Source: Symbiobacteriaceae bacterium (GTDB lineage Bacteria; Bacillota_E; Symbiobacteriia; Symbiobacteriales; Symbiobacteriaceae). Taken from it: DNA of 7,751 nt. Made by a program: the position numbers and the translations under genes. Below are positions 1 through 5,552 of this stretch, piece by piece. Numbering within the stretch: position 1 is the stretch's first letter; every line of letters begins with the position of its first letter. The stretch is taken from contig DAHVXO010000023.1 of NCBI GenBank assembly GCA_027356675.1, positions 1 through 7,751 of the forward strand, given 5' to 3'. The notes beneath the pieces were generated by a model. It made no database searches, was not told the origin of the DNA, and saw only the letters and a program-made list of their open reading frames with translations.

Positions 1-145
1 TCATCCCCGGCGGGTGGGTGCTCAACACAGGAGGGACGGGAGCCGCAACATGGTTTTCGGTGTCGCCTGGGCAGAAACAGGTTCGCTGTAAATACCCACC
101 TTGCAGAGGCTCACTGGACTGAGACAGGCGAATAGCCTCGACGAA
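1..145. other. Left edge, no gene recognised
   Basis: No convincing coding region is visible. The + frames are open only to about 80-132 from the window edge, with no recognisable protein ending, and the minus frame that crosses this stretch has no family resemblance and overlaps the toxin gene. The 9-bp word AATAGCCTC occurs at 131-139 and again at 172-180, on either side of the candidate promoter of the toxin-antitoxin operon. This may be chance or part of its control region. Confidence 0.4.
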
Positions 146-174
146 TCGACGGGCGGCCTATCACGTGTTACAAT
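146..174 (+). promoter_or_regulatory. Candidate sigma-A/70 promoter of the TA operon
   Basis: A -10-like TACAAT (169-174; one mismatch to TATAAT) lies 17 bp after a weaker -35-like TCGACG (146-151; four of six match TTGACA). Transcription would begin near 181, leaving a leader of about 36 nt before the toxin start. This is pattern matching only. The spacing is ideal but the -35 box is poor. Confidence 0.35.
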
Positions 175-186
175 AGCCTCACTGTA

Positions 187-202
187 GTGCATTGCAATAC
201 AT
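187..202. promoter_or_regulatory. Candidate operator palindrome
   Basis: An imperfect palindrome centred on the perfect 8-mer ATTGCAAT (191-198) has 12 of 16 positions symmetric. It lies between the candidate -10 box and the toxin ribosome binding site. Ribbon-helix-helix antitoxins of the CopG/BrnA type usually repress their own operon by binding such a site, so it is a natural candidate for autoregulation. Binding is inferred. Confidence 0.3.
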
Positions 203-216
203 GGTGAGGGGTAGAT

Positions 217-531
217 ATGGGGCGAAAACGCATTTCGGGGTGTTATATTCCACCCGACCGGGTAGCCCACATTGGGAGGCATGGAGTTGATCCCGAAGAG
301 GTGCATGAGGTACTGGAGAACGAGGAGTATTCGGCGGTGTGGCTACGCACAAAGTCCCGGGGTAAATCCCTGGCCTATGTTGTGCTCGGGAGAACCGCTG
401 CTGGTCGCTACTTGACCATCCCGGGTGTGGTTTTCTCTGAGGAGCCCTTAAAGGACTGCTTCATGCCAGCAACAGCACGAGACATGGATGACTCAGAACG
501 TCGGCTTTACCATAAGAGCAGAGGTGAATAG
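217..531 (+). CDS. BrnT-like toxin of a type II TA system
   Basis: A 104-residue protein resembling the BrnT family, RelE-fold ribonuclease toxins that cut RNA and halt translation. Visible family traits are an N-terminal HGVDPEEVHEVLEN segment (about residues 22-35, comparable to the KHGVSFEEA-type opening of BrnT), a central strand pair ending LTIPGVVF, and the C-terminal ATARDMDDSERRLYHK (about 85-100), like the ISAR...ERRRY ending of BrnT. The ATG at 217 is preceded by a GGTGAGGGG-type ribosome binding site (203-210). Its stop lies one base before the antitoxin start, and toxin-first order is that of brnTA operons. The family call rests on these motifs and the partner gene. Individual catalytic residues could not be assigned with certainty. 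A less likely alternative is another small DUF4258/RelE-like toxin family. Confidence 0.68.
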   Translation: MGRKRISGCYIPPDRVAHIGRHGVDPEEVHEVLENEEYSAVWLRTKSRGKSLAYVVLGRTAAGRYLTIPGVVFSEEPLKDCFMPATARDMDDSERRLYHKSRGE

Positions 532-532
532 C

Positions 533-817
533 ATGACTAAGCGAGCAGTGCCAGAGTTTAGCTCGTTGGACGACATGGCACGGTTTTTTGAAGAGAACAG
601 TGTGGCTGACCTCGATTTGCAGGTTGAGTCCATCAAGTACGAACCAAAACGAGTAGTCCTATCCGTTAGGTTTGACCCCGACGATATGGTCGGTCTATCT
701 CGGCTGGCCCGCAAGTACGGAATGGATCGGTCCACACTGGTGCGCTTTGTTATCAAGCGTTTCCTTCAGCAATCCGGGCGAACGCACCCAGAGGAATCCG
801 GCCAAGAGCATCGCTGA
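533..817 (+). CDS. CopG/BrnA-like ribbon-helix-helix antitoxin
   Basis: A 94-residue protein, the likely antidote and autorepressor for the upstream toxin. It opens with PEFSSLDDMARFFEENSVAD (about residues 6-25), the 'P.F.S..E.A.F.E.NS.AD' lead typical of CopG-type antitoxins that pair with BrnT/RelE toxins. A ribbon-helix-helix follows: a strand (VVLSVRFDPDD), helix 1 (MVGLSRLARKYG) and helix 2 (STLVRFVIKRFLQQ). The ATG at 533 is chosen over an in-frame upstream ATG at 488 because it directly follows the toxin stop (529-531), has a GAGGTGA ribosome binding site at 521-527, and leaves the family N-terminus intact. The tight spacing implies translational coupling. Both genes look lower in GC than the rest of the window, suggesting acquisition. 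The stop is only two bases from the end of the convergent SLH remnant. Confidence 0.72.
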   Translation: MTKRAVPEFSSLDDMARFFEENSVADLDLQVESIKYEPKRVVLSVRFDPDDMVGLSRLARKYGMDRSTLVRFVIKRFLQQSGRTHPEESGQEHR

Positions 818-819
818 TG

Positions 820-1722
820 TCATAAGAGTAGATCTCGGATAGCCTGGTGGCAACTTGGGAGTGGCTGTTCATGACGCCACGGGGTGCACCAGGCTTTTAT
901 CGCGGGTAACCTGGTCGTGATGGCCCCGAGGTCTAACGTCCAGCAGCTCACCTGTGGCGGCCGATTGACATGCCTTTCGCATGAGTAGTTCCCGTCCGGA
1001 AATCCCGCTATCACCTGCCGTTTGGCCATTTGCTCTATGGCCGCACAAGCTGGATTCGCTGCCGGAACGTCGGGAAAGATGGAGTAGGCCATTCGCAGCG
1101 ATGCTTCTCCCGCACGATTGGGGCTGGACGTCCAGTTCACACCATCGGATGAGGTCAGGATAACCCGCGGCCCCCAGGCTACGAACAGGCCGTTGCCATG
1201 GACCACGCCTTGGAGCGGGGAGCTTGGATCTGGTGTCAGGCGTGTCCAGGCCTGCCCATCAAGAGAGGTCAGCATGACACCGGCGGTTCCGGCGATGCTG
1301 GAGCCTACGGCCACAAAGCGGCCATCCCCGTATGCAACCCCGCTGAGGTGGCCGCCCTGTTCTGCCGTTGCAGCCGTATTCCAGGTGATGCCATCCGGCG
1401 ATGTGAGAATGCGCGTGTCCGAAGCCCCAACGAACAGCCCTTTGCCGAAGGTGAGATCGTCAAACATGGCCCGCAGATTCGTGATCGGCGTCCAGGAGAC
1501 CAGGTCTGCCGACGATATCACAGATACAGCATTGCCGAACGTAACCACGTACCTGCCGTTGCCGTACACCAGGTCGCCGAAAAATGCAACCCCCGGGTGC
1601 TCGTAAGCGGGTTGCCATGTGACGCCATCAGTGGATGTATAAAGGACCCGACCACTGTTGCCCCGGCTGCCCGAGTGCTGGATGCCGGCGGCGGCCCGGG
1701 GCGGTACGCCACCCCCTACCCC
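820..1722 (-). pseudogene. SLH/Asp-box propeller protein remnant (5' and 3' damaged)
   Basis: About 300 residues of open frame paralogous to the intact gene at 1886-3469. It shows five Asp-box-like motifs in order: TSTDGVTW (1615-1638), SSADLVSW, TSPDGITW, TSLDGQAW and TSSDGVNW. Between them are blade strands of the YGNGRYV/YGDGRFVAVG type. A single SLH domain follows (FPDVPAANPACAAIEQ then VIAGFPDGNYS and HVNR). After HVNR the expected SLH ending (RAEFAKML-like) is replaced by unrelated Trp/Cys-rich sequence to the TGA at 820-822, suggesting a frameshift or foreign join. At the other end the frame is open back to a stop at 1723-1725 but has no ATG, no signal peptide and no ribosome binding site. 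The GTG at 1567-1569 lies inside a blade and is not a credible start. It would have been secreted and wall-bound like its neighbour, but is probably dead. Confidence 0.7.
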
Positions 1723-1731
1723 CTACCCCTT
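1711..1731 (-). repeat. G-run repeat on the minus strand at the truncated 5' end
   Basis: On the minus strand this reads as runs of four, five and five G separated by TA, followed by TGG, that is, a short tandem TAGGGGG-like array. It contains three strong G-runs plus a GG, so a G-quadruplex is possible. It sits exactly where the SLH remnant loses recognisable homology and includes the in-frame TAG that closes the frame. Confidence 0.5.
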
Positions 1732-1788
1732 AGACGCCTTCCGCCTGACCACTTGTTCGCCGTGTGTTCCGACCATAGCAACAAATAT

Positions 1789-1823
1789 GAGCCGTTGCAT
1801 CCTGCATACGGATGTAGCGGCTC
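1789..1823 (-). terminator. Probable terminator of the SLH-propeller gene
   Basis: An inverted repeat with 14-bp arms (1789-1802 and 1810-1823, two G-T pairs) and a 7-nt loop lies about 60 bp after the stop of the SLH gene. On the minus strand the stem is followed by ATATTTGTTG, a short and imperfect T tract. The arm segment 1792-1800 is also exactly complementary to 1842-1850, so the transcript could form an alternative stem that breaks the terminator. Confidence 0.5.
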
Positions 1824-1885
1824 GTCGCACTCCTGCTGAGTATGCAACGGCCCGATTGTTCCGGATTCATAGATGAAGTCGCGGA

Positions 1886-3469
1886 CTACGGTGCACTATC
1901 CCTGTTCATACGATCAACCAGGTTCCTCAGAACAATCGCTGTCTCGGCACGAGTGGCCTGCTGGTCCGGATGCAGACTGGGACCAGGCCATAGCGGTGTC
2001 CCAGCGTCGGGGCCGATAATTCCCGCTTTGACAGCCCCGTTGACCGAAGCGGCAAACCAATCTGAAGTGGTCACGTCGGCATAATAGGCACCCTGAATGT
2101 CCGGCGCAAGGCCCACCGCACTTGCAACCATCTGGATCAACTCGGCCCGCGTGACTGGCGCATCGGGGCGGAAAGTGCCGTCCGGGTAGCCAGAGATTGC
2201 ATGTACCGACACCGCTGCCTGGATGTACCCTTGCTCCGCCGCCCAGTGACCCCGCGTATCGGAGAATGCCAGGGGAGCAGTGGGAAGCGGCGACTTGCCA
2301 AGGGCTATGGTGAGCATTTTGGCGAATTCCGCACGGGACACCGAGGCTCCGGGGCGGAAGGTGCCATCCGGATAGCCGGAGATCACATGGCTGTCTTGAA
2401 GTATCCTGACCGACTGGCAGGCTGCATCAGTGGCCGGGAGGTCGATAAACCCACCACAAGGCGAAAGGGTAAGGATAGTTCCACCCCAACCGACAGCCAC
2501 CAGCCTGTTTTCCCCGGCGGCAACTTGGTTGATGCCGACTGGCGCCTCAGTTGCGATCCAGTGATCGCCATCCCACGAAATGTTCAAGGGGCTTGGTTCC
2601 CGAGGATCGGAGCCACCAGGCAGCAGAAAGAAGACGCCACCGGCCGCCGACACCCGTGTAGGCCGGAAATCCCCCAGTACCGGCGACCTATCCCACGACG
2701 TTCCATCCCTGGAAGTGAACACGTAGGTAGTGGTATCTCCCTCTGGCCAGTTGCCGACGGAGAGGAATCGTCCCTTGCTGTAGACAAGGCTCCTAAGTGG
2801 CGGCAGATTGACGTCCATGGGCGTCCACGCAATGCCATCGGTGGAGGTCCAGACGCCGCCTCGCTGCCCGTTGGCCGTCGTACCGACGGCGAGGAAGCGG
2901 TTCCCGTCATATGCAACTCCCGTTAGCGAGACGCCGGGGAATATCTCACTATGGGACCAGTGGACGCCATCGGTGGAGGCGATGGTTTGGCTCGCAACTC
3001 CTCTGTCGTGACCCACCGCTACGAACCGGCCACCGCCGTAGGTCACATCTTCAAGTTCGCGATAGCCTTGGGAGTTGTCGCCGGTCCACTGGTAGCTGAC
3101 ATCCCATGTGTCACCGTCCGGGGAGGTCATTACAAGAAAACGGGGATTGCCAACAGCAACAAAGAGGCCATTGCCGTATGTGACGGCCTTGAGATCCGGA
3201 ATCGCGTACCCCGGAATCCCGGTACGCGGCGGTTCCTGGTGTACCAGCCGCCAGGTCTGCCCATCCTCTGAGGAGATCACAGACCCGTTCCCGCCAACCG
3301 CCACGAAGCGGCCGTTGCCGTATGTAACGCTGTTCATACCGGTTCTCGTTGAGGGCGACTGCTCCCACGACAACACCACAGAAGGGGGCGCGACCGAAGC
3401 GGTGGCTGCGGCGGCAAGGGTCAGTAAGGTTCCTAAAAAGAGGCTGAAACCTAGTCTTGCGTATCGCAT
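1886..3469 (-). CDS. Secreted Asp-box propeller protein with three SLH domains
   Basis: A 527-residue exported surface protein, apparently complete. Residues 1-26 are a signal peptide (MRYARLG, hydrophobic FSLFLGTLLTLAAAATA, cleavage near ATA-SVA). Six Asp-box (BNR-type) motifs of the form S-x-DG-x-x-W follow at about 66-73, 115-122, 164-171, 208-215, 252-259 and 298-304, spaced 44-49 residues and each preceded by a V(T/A)YGNGRFVAVG-like strand, as in a beta-propeller. Three SLH domains follow at about 341-390, 400-453 and 461-519 (GYPDGTFRP, SRAEFA, TRAEL, TRAET). SLH domains bind secondary cell-wall polymer, so the propeller should face outward; its ligand is unknown. Asp-boxes are structural, so sialidase activity should not be assumed. 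The ATG at 3469 is chosen over one at 3550 because a perfect AGGAGG lies 7 nt upstream and the signal peptide starts there. No clear promoter was seen. Confidence 0.85.
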   Translation of the reverse strand: MRYARLGFSLFLGTLLTLAAAATASVAPPSVVLSWEQSPSTRTGMNSVTYGNGRFVAVGGNGSVISSEDGQTWRLVHQEPPRTGIPGYAIPDLKAVTYGNGLFVAVGNPRFLVMTSPDGDTWDVSYQWTGDNSQGYRELEDVTYGGGRFVAVGHDRGVASQTIASTDGVHWSHSEIFPGVSLTGVAYDGNRFLAVGTTANGQRGGVWTSTDGIAWTPMDVNLPPLRSLVYSKGRFLSVGNWPEGDTTTYVFTSRDGTSWDRSPVLGDFRPTRVSAAGGVFFLLPGGSDPREPSPLNISWDGDHWIATEAPVGINQVAAGENRLVAVGWGGTILTLSPCGGFIDLPATDAACQSVRILQDSHVISGYPDGTFRPGASVSRAEFAKMLTIALGKSPLPTAPLAFSDTRGHWAAEQGYIQAAVSVHAISGYPDGTFRPDAPVTRAELIQMVASAVGLAPDIQGAYYADVTTSDWFAASVNGAVKAGIIGPDAGTPLWPGPSLHPDQQATRAETAIVLRNLVDRMNRDSAP

Positions 3470-3476
3470 ACGCCTT

Positions 3477-3483
3477 CCTCCTT
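3477..3483 (-). promoter_or_regulatory. Ribosome binding site deciding the SLH gene start
   Basis: The minus strand reads AAGGAGG, a near-perfect Shine-Dalgarno sequence, 7 nt before the ATG at 3467-3469. It favours that start over the in-frame ATG at 3548-3550, which would add 27 residues in front of a well-formed signal peptide. Confidence 0.8.
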
Positions 3484-3711
3484 CGGGCTTGCGGTCACAG
3501 GACCAACCATACTCGTTACGCACTGAACCCCCTCCTGGCACCGGGTTCACCTAGCTGGCGAGATTTGCGTGACATCCTCTCCTCAGTTGCGACCAGTCTC
3601 TGCCTGGTGGACCACGCAACCTGGTCACGATTTACTCACTCATTTGTTTAGACGCCTCATCGCAGTCTACAGTTGCGTAACAATTCAGCACCAGGGAGTT
3701 CTGCCGACTTG
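3484..3711. other. Intergenic leader region of the SLH gene
   Basis: About 230 bp without a gene, upstream of the minus-strand SLH gene. I found no convincing -35/-10 pair. Complementary words are present (GTTGC 3587-3591 with GCAAC 3616-3620, and GACCAG 3591-3596 with CTGGTC 3621-3626), arranged so that the two pairings would cross, as in a pseudoknot. Their significance is uncertain. Confidence 0.3.
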
Positions 3712-3763
3712 CACAAAGAGGCGCCTGCTGCCGGTGAATCCGGTATGCAGGCGTCTCTTTGTG
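3712..3763. terminator. Long hairpin, probable (bidirectional) terminator
   Basis: Outer arms 3712-3728 and 3747-3763 pair over 17 bp with one G-T pair. After a one-base bulge, an inner stem of six pairs (3729-3734 with 3740-3745) closes on the 5-nt loop TGAAT. The outer arms begin CACAAAGAG and end CTCTTTGTG, so each strand has a short T-rich 3' edge. It lies about 70 bp downstream of the minus-strand gene ending at 3836 and most likely ends that transcript. The T tract is weak, so a processing or regulatory role is possible. Confidence 0.55.
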
Positions 3764-3835
3764 TTTCGATGGCTATCTTCGGCCCAAATCTGCACCTCCT
3801 GTTGAAAGGCGCGTCCATTTCGGTGAACTAAGCCA

Positions 3836-4396
3836 CTAAGGCGCAGACACGGACTCGTCGTTCTTTCGCAGATGCTGCCCAGGCAGCAAGTCTTCCACCG
3901 TACGCATGAAAGCATAGGCCGGGAATTCTTCTTTGGCTCTCACTACATATGGGCGTACGAGGTCAGCCTGAGGGCCGGGCAGCCCAATCCCCACCGTAAT
4001 CGACGGATGACTTCTGCGTTCGGCGTCCACCCAGGCCAAGAGGCTTGCCACCGCTGACGCTGTGCCGCGCAGGTAACGGACTCGCAGTTGACGGGACGCA
4101 TCAGTGCCCCAGTGGCACGCCATCACGCCCGTTAACTCGCCAGACGCTGCCACCATCACTTGCCCCGCTGCTAACCAGGCATTGAAATCCGCGGGCGTTA
4201 TCGGGACAACATCCCAGGCTGTGGAATCAGGCGACGTGACAGACTCTTCCCCAACGAGTGGATGTCGCTGGATCCAGTCAGCCACTTGGCTGCTGTCGCG
4301 TAACGTGGCCTTACGAACCAGGAGGCTGCCCGGTGAGGGAACCACCAATTCAGGCTGTTCCCAGACCCGCCACCTCCCTATGCGAGTGAAACCCAT
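3836..4396 (-). CDS. Putative GNAT-like acetyltransferase, divergent
   Basis: A 186-residue protein with no clear subfamily. The segment LLVRKATLRDSSQVADWI (about 25-42) has the form of the first strand and helix of a GNAT fold. VMVAASGELTGVMACHW (80-96) resembles strands 2-3. QLRVRYLRGTASAVASLLAWVDAERR (103-128) sits where strand 4 and the acetyl-CoA pyrophosphate loop would be, although the canonical Q/R-x-x-G-x-G/A is not clean (RYLRGTA). PYVVRAKEEFPAYAFMRTVEDL (149-170) could be the C-terminal helix and strand. If GNAT, it would acetylate an amine using acetyl-CoA in the cytoplasm; the substrate is unknown. The ATG at 4396 follows a GGAGAG ribosome binding site (4400-4405). It stands alone and its transcript probably ends at the 3712-3763 hairpin. 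The open frame and start are firmer than the function. Confidence 0.5.
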   Translation of the reverse strand: MGFTRIGRWRVWEQPELVVPSPGSLLVRKATLRDSSQVADWIQRHPLVGEESVTSPDSTAWDVVPITPADFNAWLAAGQVMVAASGELTGVMACHWGTDASRQLRVRYLRGTASAVASLLAWVDAERRSHPSITVGIGLPGPQADLVRPYVVRAKEEFPAYAFMRTVEDLLPGQHLRKNDESVSAP

Positions 4397-4642
4397 CTTC
4401 TCTCCAGCAGTGGCCAGAAGTGCGTCAGCAGCTTAGATCCGGTCCGGGCTCACTCGGTGGCCACCAATGGGATCAAATGGTCTGACGTGACCCTGGGAAG
4501 ACTCGAATGGGCCATGCAGCCGTTTTTCACGGGCGAGGGGAAGGCCCCGGCGTCTCCAAGAAATGTTCAACCTGTATGGGATAGAGAGGTCCCAGATCCA
4601 GGTGGAAGAGCCGCGATGAACCGCGAGAAAGGACAGGGGAAT

Positions 4643-4670
4643 AAAGAGAGTCGGGATGGGAGCCTCGGGA
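4643..4670 (+). repeat. 28-nt imperfect direct repeat, copy 1
   Basis: This copy matches 4849-4876 at 24 of 28 positions, with shared blocks AAAGAGA, CGGGAT, GGAGCCTC and GGA. It is followed directly by ACGTAAAG, a word also found just before and just after copy 2. Confidence 0.7.
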
Positions 4671-4790
4671 ACGTAAAGTCTTGAGGGACCCGAACGGAGA
4701 GACTTCATCAGGACGGCGGGGTACGGAAGCCAGGCACGCGGGACCTTACTGGCAGTAGTGACTGAGAGTGCCACCCCCATGGGGTAGGGA

Positions 4791-4838
4791 GGCGACTGGC
4801 CTCGGCCGGTGTGACCGTGGCCGGGGGCCAGGTTCGCC
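4791..4838 (+). ncRNA. Extended GC hairpin of unknown function
   Basis: Four stacked stems pair in order: 4791-4795 with 4834-4838, 4796-4801 with 4826-4831, 4803-4807 with 4819-4823, and 4808-4810 with 4814-4816. Together they give 19 base pairs with small bulges and a 3-nt loop. No T tract follows on the + strand, so it is not an ordinary terminator. It is best explained as part of a folded RNA. Confidence 0.4.
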
Positions 4839-4848
4839 TCAGTGACGT

Positions 4849-4876
4849 AAAGAGATGCGGGATAGGAGCCTCAGGA
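4849..4876 (+). repeat. 28-nt imperfect direct repeat, copy 2, at the integrase junction
   Basis: Second copy of the 4643-4670 repeat (four mismatches). It is flanked by GACGTAA on both sides (4844-4850 and 4883-4889). Recognisable tyrosine recombinase homology begins at the next base, 4877, so the repeat may mark a recombination or insertion boundary. Confidence 0.65.
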
Positions 4877-5484
4877 GTGCCTGACGTAAGGCGTTGTCTC
4901 GACGATTGGATGGCCGCCAGGCGCAACCAGACATGGACCGATCTGATGTTTGTGCGGAACGGTGAACCAATTGCCTACGGAGCAGTCGCTGAGGCCGTTC
5001 AACGGGCGGCGACAGTAGCGGGGCTGGGGCACATTACTCCGCACCAGCTGCGCCACACGCTGGCCACGCAGGCAATAAACCGTGGTATGAGCCTCGAAAG
5101 CATAGCCGCCATGCTTGGCCATCGGTCGCTGTCGATGACATTGGTGTACGCCCGGATCGCCAACCGCACGGTCGAGAAGGAGTACTTCAACGTTACCCGG
5201 CAACTGGACGAGCGCACCAACGTTCAGGTTGCCGTGCCGAGGGGCATGCCATGGCCAACCTTCGCAAAGAAATGGACTGGCGCCGGCTTGGTAACGGCTA
5301 CTGCACCCGGCCTAAGAAGATGCCGTGTGAGTATGAGACGATCTGCGAGACTTGCACCATGTTCATGACGACCCTGGAGTTCCTGCCCACGCTGCAGGTT
5401 CAGAAGGCGGATGCAGAACGTAAGGGGCAGGTCGGACGGGTAAGGATCTTCTACGACTTGATTGCCAAGGTCGAGGGGGCCTGA
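4877..5484 (+). pseudogene. Tyrosine recombinase/integrase remnant, 5' truncated and frameshifted
   Basis: This is the C-terminal half of a tyrosine recombinase, a family that cuts and rejoins DNA at attachment sites through a covalent tyrosine link. In the first frame, VPDVRRCLDDW leads into HQLRHTLATQ (the H-x-x-R signature), LGHRSLSMTLVYARI (catalytic His and the Tyr nucleophile) and EEY-like VEKEYFNVT. The N-terminal DNA-binding domain and the box I arginine are missing. Near 5232-5238 one base appears lost: the family sequence continues in another frame as AEGHAMANLRKEM, GNGYCTRP and a C-x7-C-x5-C-x2-C cluster, ending at the TGA at 5482-5484. The second part has an ATG at 5251 with GAGGGG upstream and might be made separately. 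No attachment sites or phage genes are near. It cannot be an active integrase as it stands. Confidence 0.78.
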
Positions 5485-5552
5485 GTGGCCCGAAAGCCTG
5501 TGGTCTCAGCAGGGATTTGCTCGGCTCTGTTGTCGGCAGTTGCGCGGGAGCG
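5485..5552. other. Short convergent intergenic gap
   Basis: This gap lies between the recombinase remnant (+) and the acetyltransferase (minus). A 5-bp hairpin (5477-5491) overlaps the remnant's stop, but it is short and has no T tract. Nothing else stands out. Confidence 0.4.

Larger units (their letters stand above)
4420..4876. other. Structured non-coding segment, possible group II intron debris
   Basis: About 460 bp with no convincing protein. Short open frames exist on both strands, but none has a family signature. The stretch is rich in local inverted repeats, notably the hairpin at 4791-4838, and carries the 28-nt direct repeat listed separately. Its first possible bases, GTGCG at 4420-4424, resemble the 5' end of group II introns, and some conceptual translations (GNKESRDGSLGNVKS; HQDGGVRKPGTRDLTG) recall, from memory only, sequences upstream of intron-encoded reverse transcriptases. 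No domain V and no reverse transcriptase are present, so at most this would be a 5' fragment. Its right boundary coincides with the start of integrase homology. The intron idea is a weak inference; the structure is directly visible. Confidence 0.3.

Noticed and set aside
22..306. Minus-strand open frame over the left edge and toxin start
   Set aside because: It overlaps the toxin promoter and coding region, has no family resemblance and no ribosome binding site, so it is a shadow.
488..532. Upstream in-frame ATG for the antitoxin
   Set aside because: It would add 15 residues overlapping the toxin gene. The ATG at 533 has a better ribosome binding site and matches the family N-terminus.
1789..1823. 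Group II intron domain V
   Set aside because: The hairpin starts GAGCCG and has the right length, but it lacks the GAAA loop and the AC bulge, and it follows a protein gene where a terminator is expected.
1886..3469. Sialidase activity from Asp-boxes
   Set aside because: Asp-boxes mark propeller blade turns in many proteins; no arginine triad or FRIP motif was seen.
1118..3554. Several long + strand open frames opposite the SLH genes
   Set aside because: They are antisense to strongly recognisable Asp-box/SLH coding sequence; their length comes from GC-rich repeated codons.
4433..4926. Minus-strand open frames over the structured segment
   Set aside because: They share a short similar peptide (PEAPIP) only because the DNA repeat is read in the same frame; there is no start signal or family.
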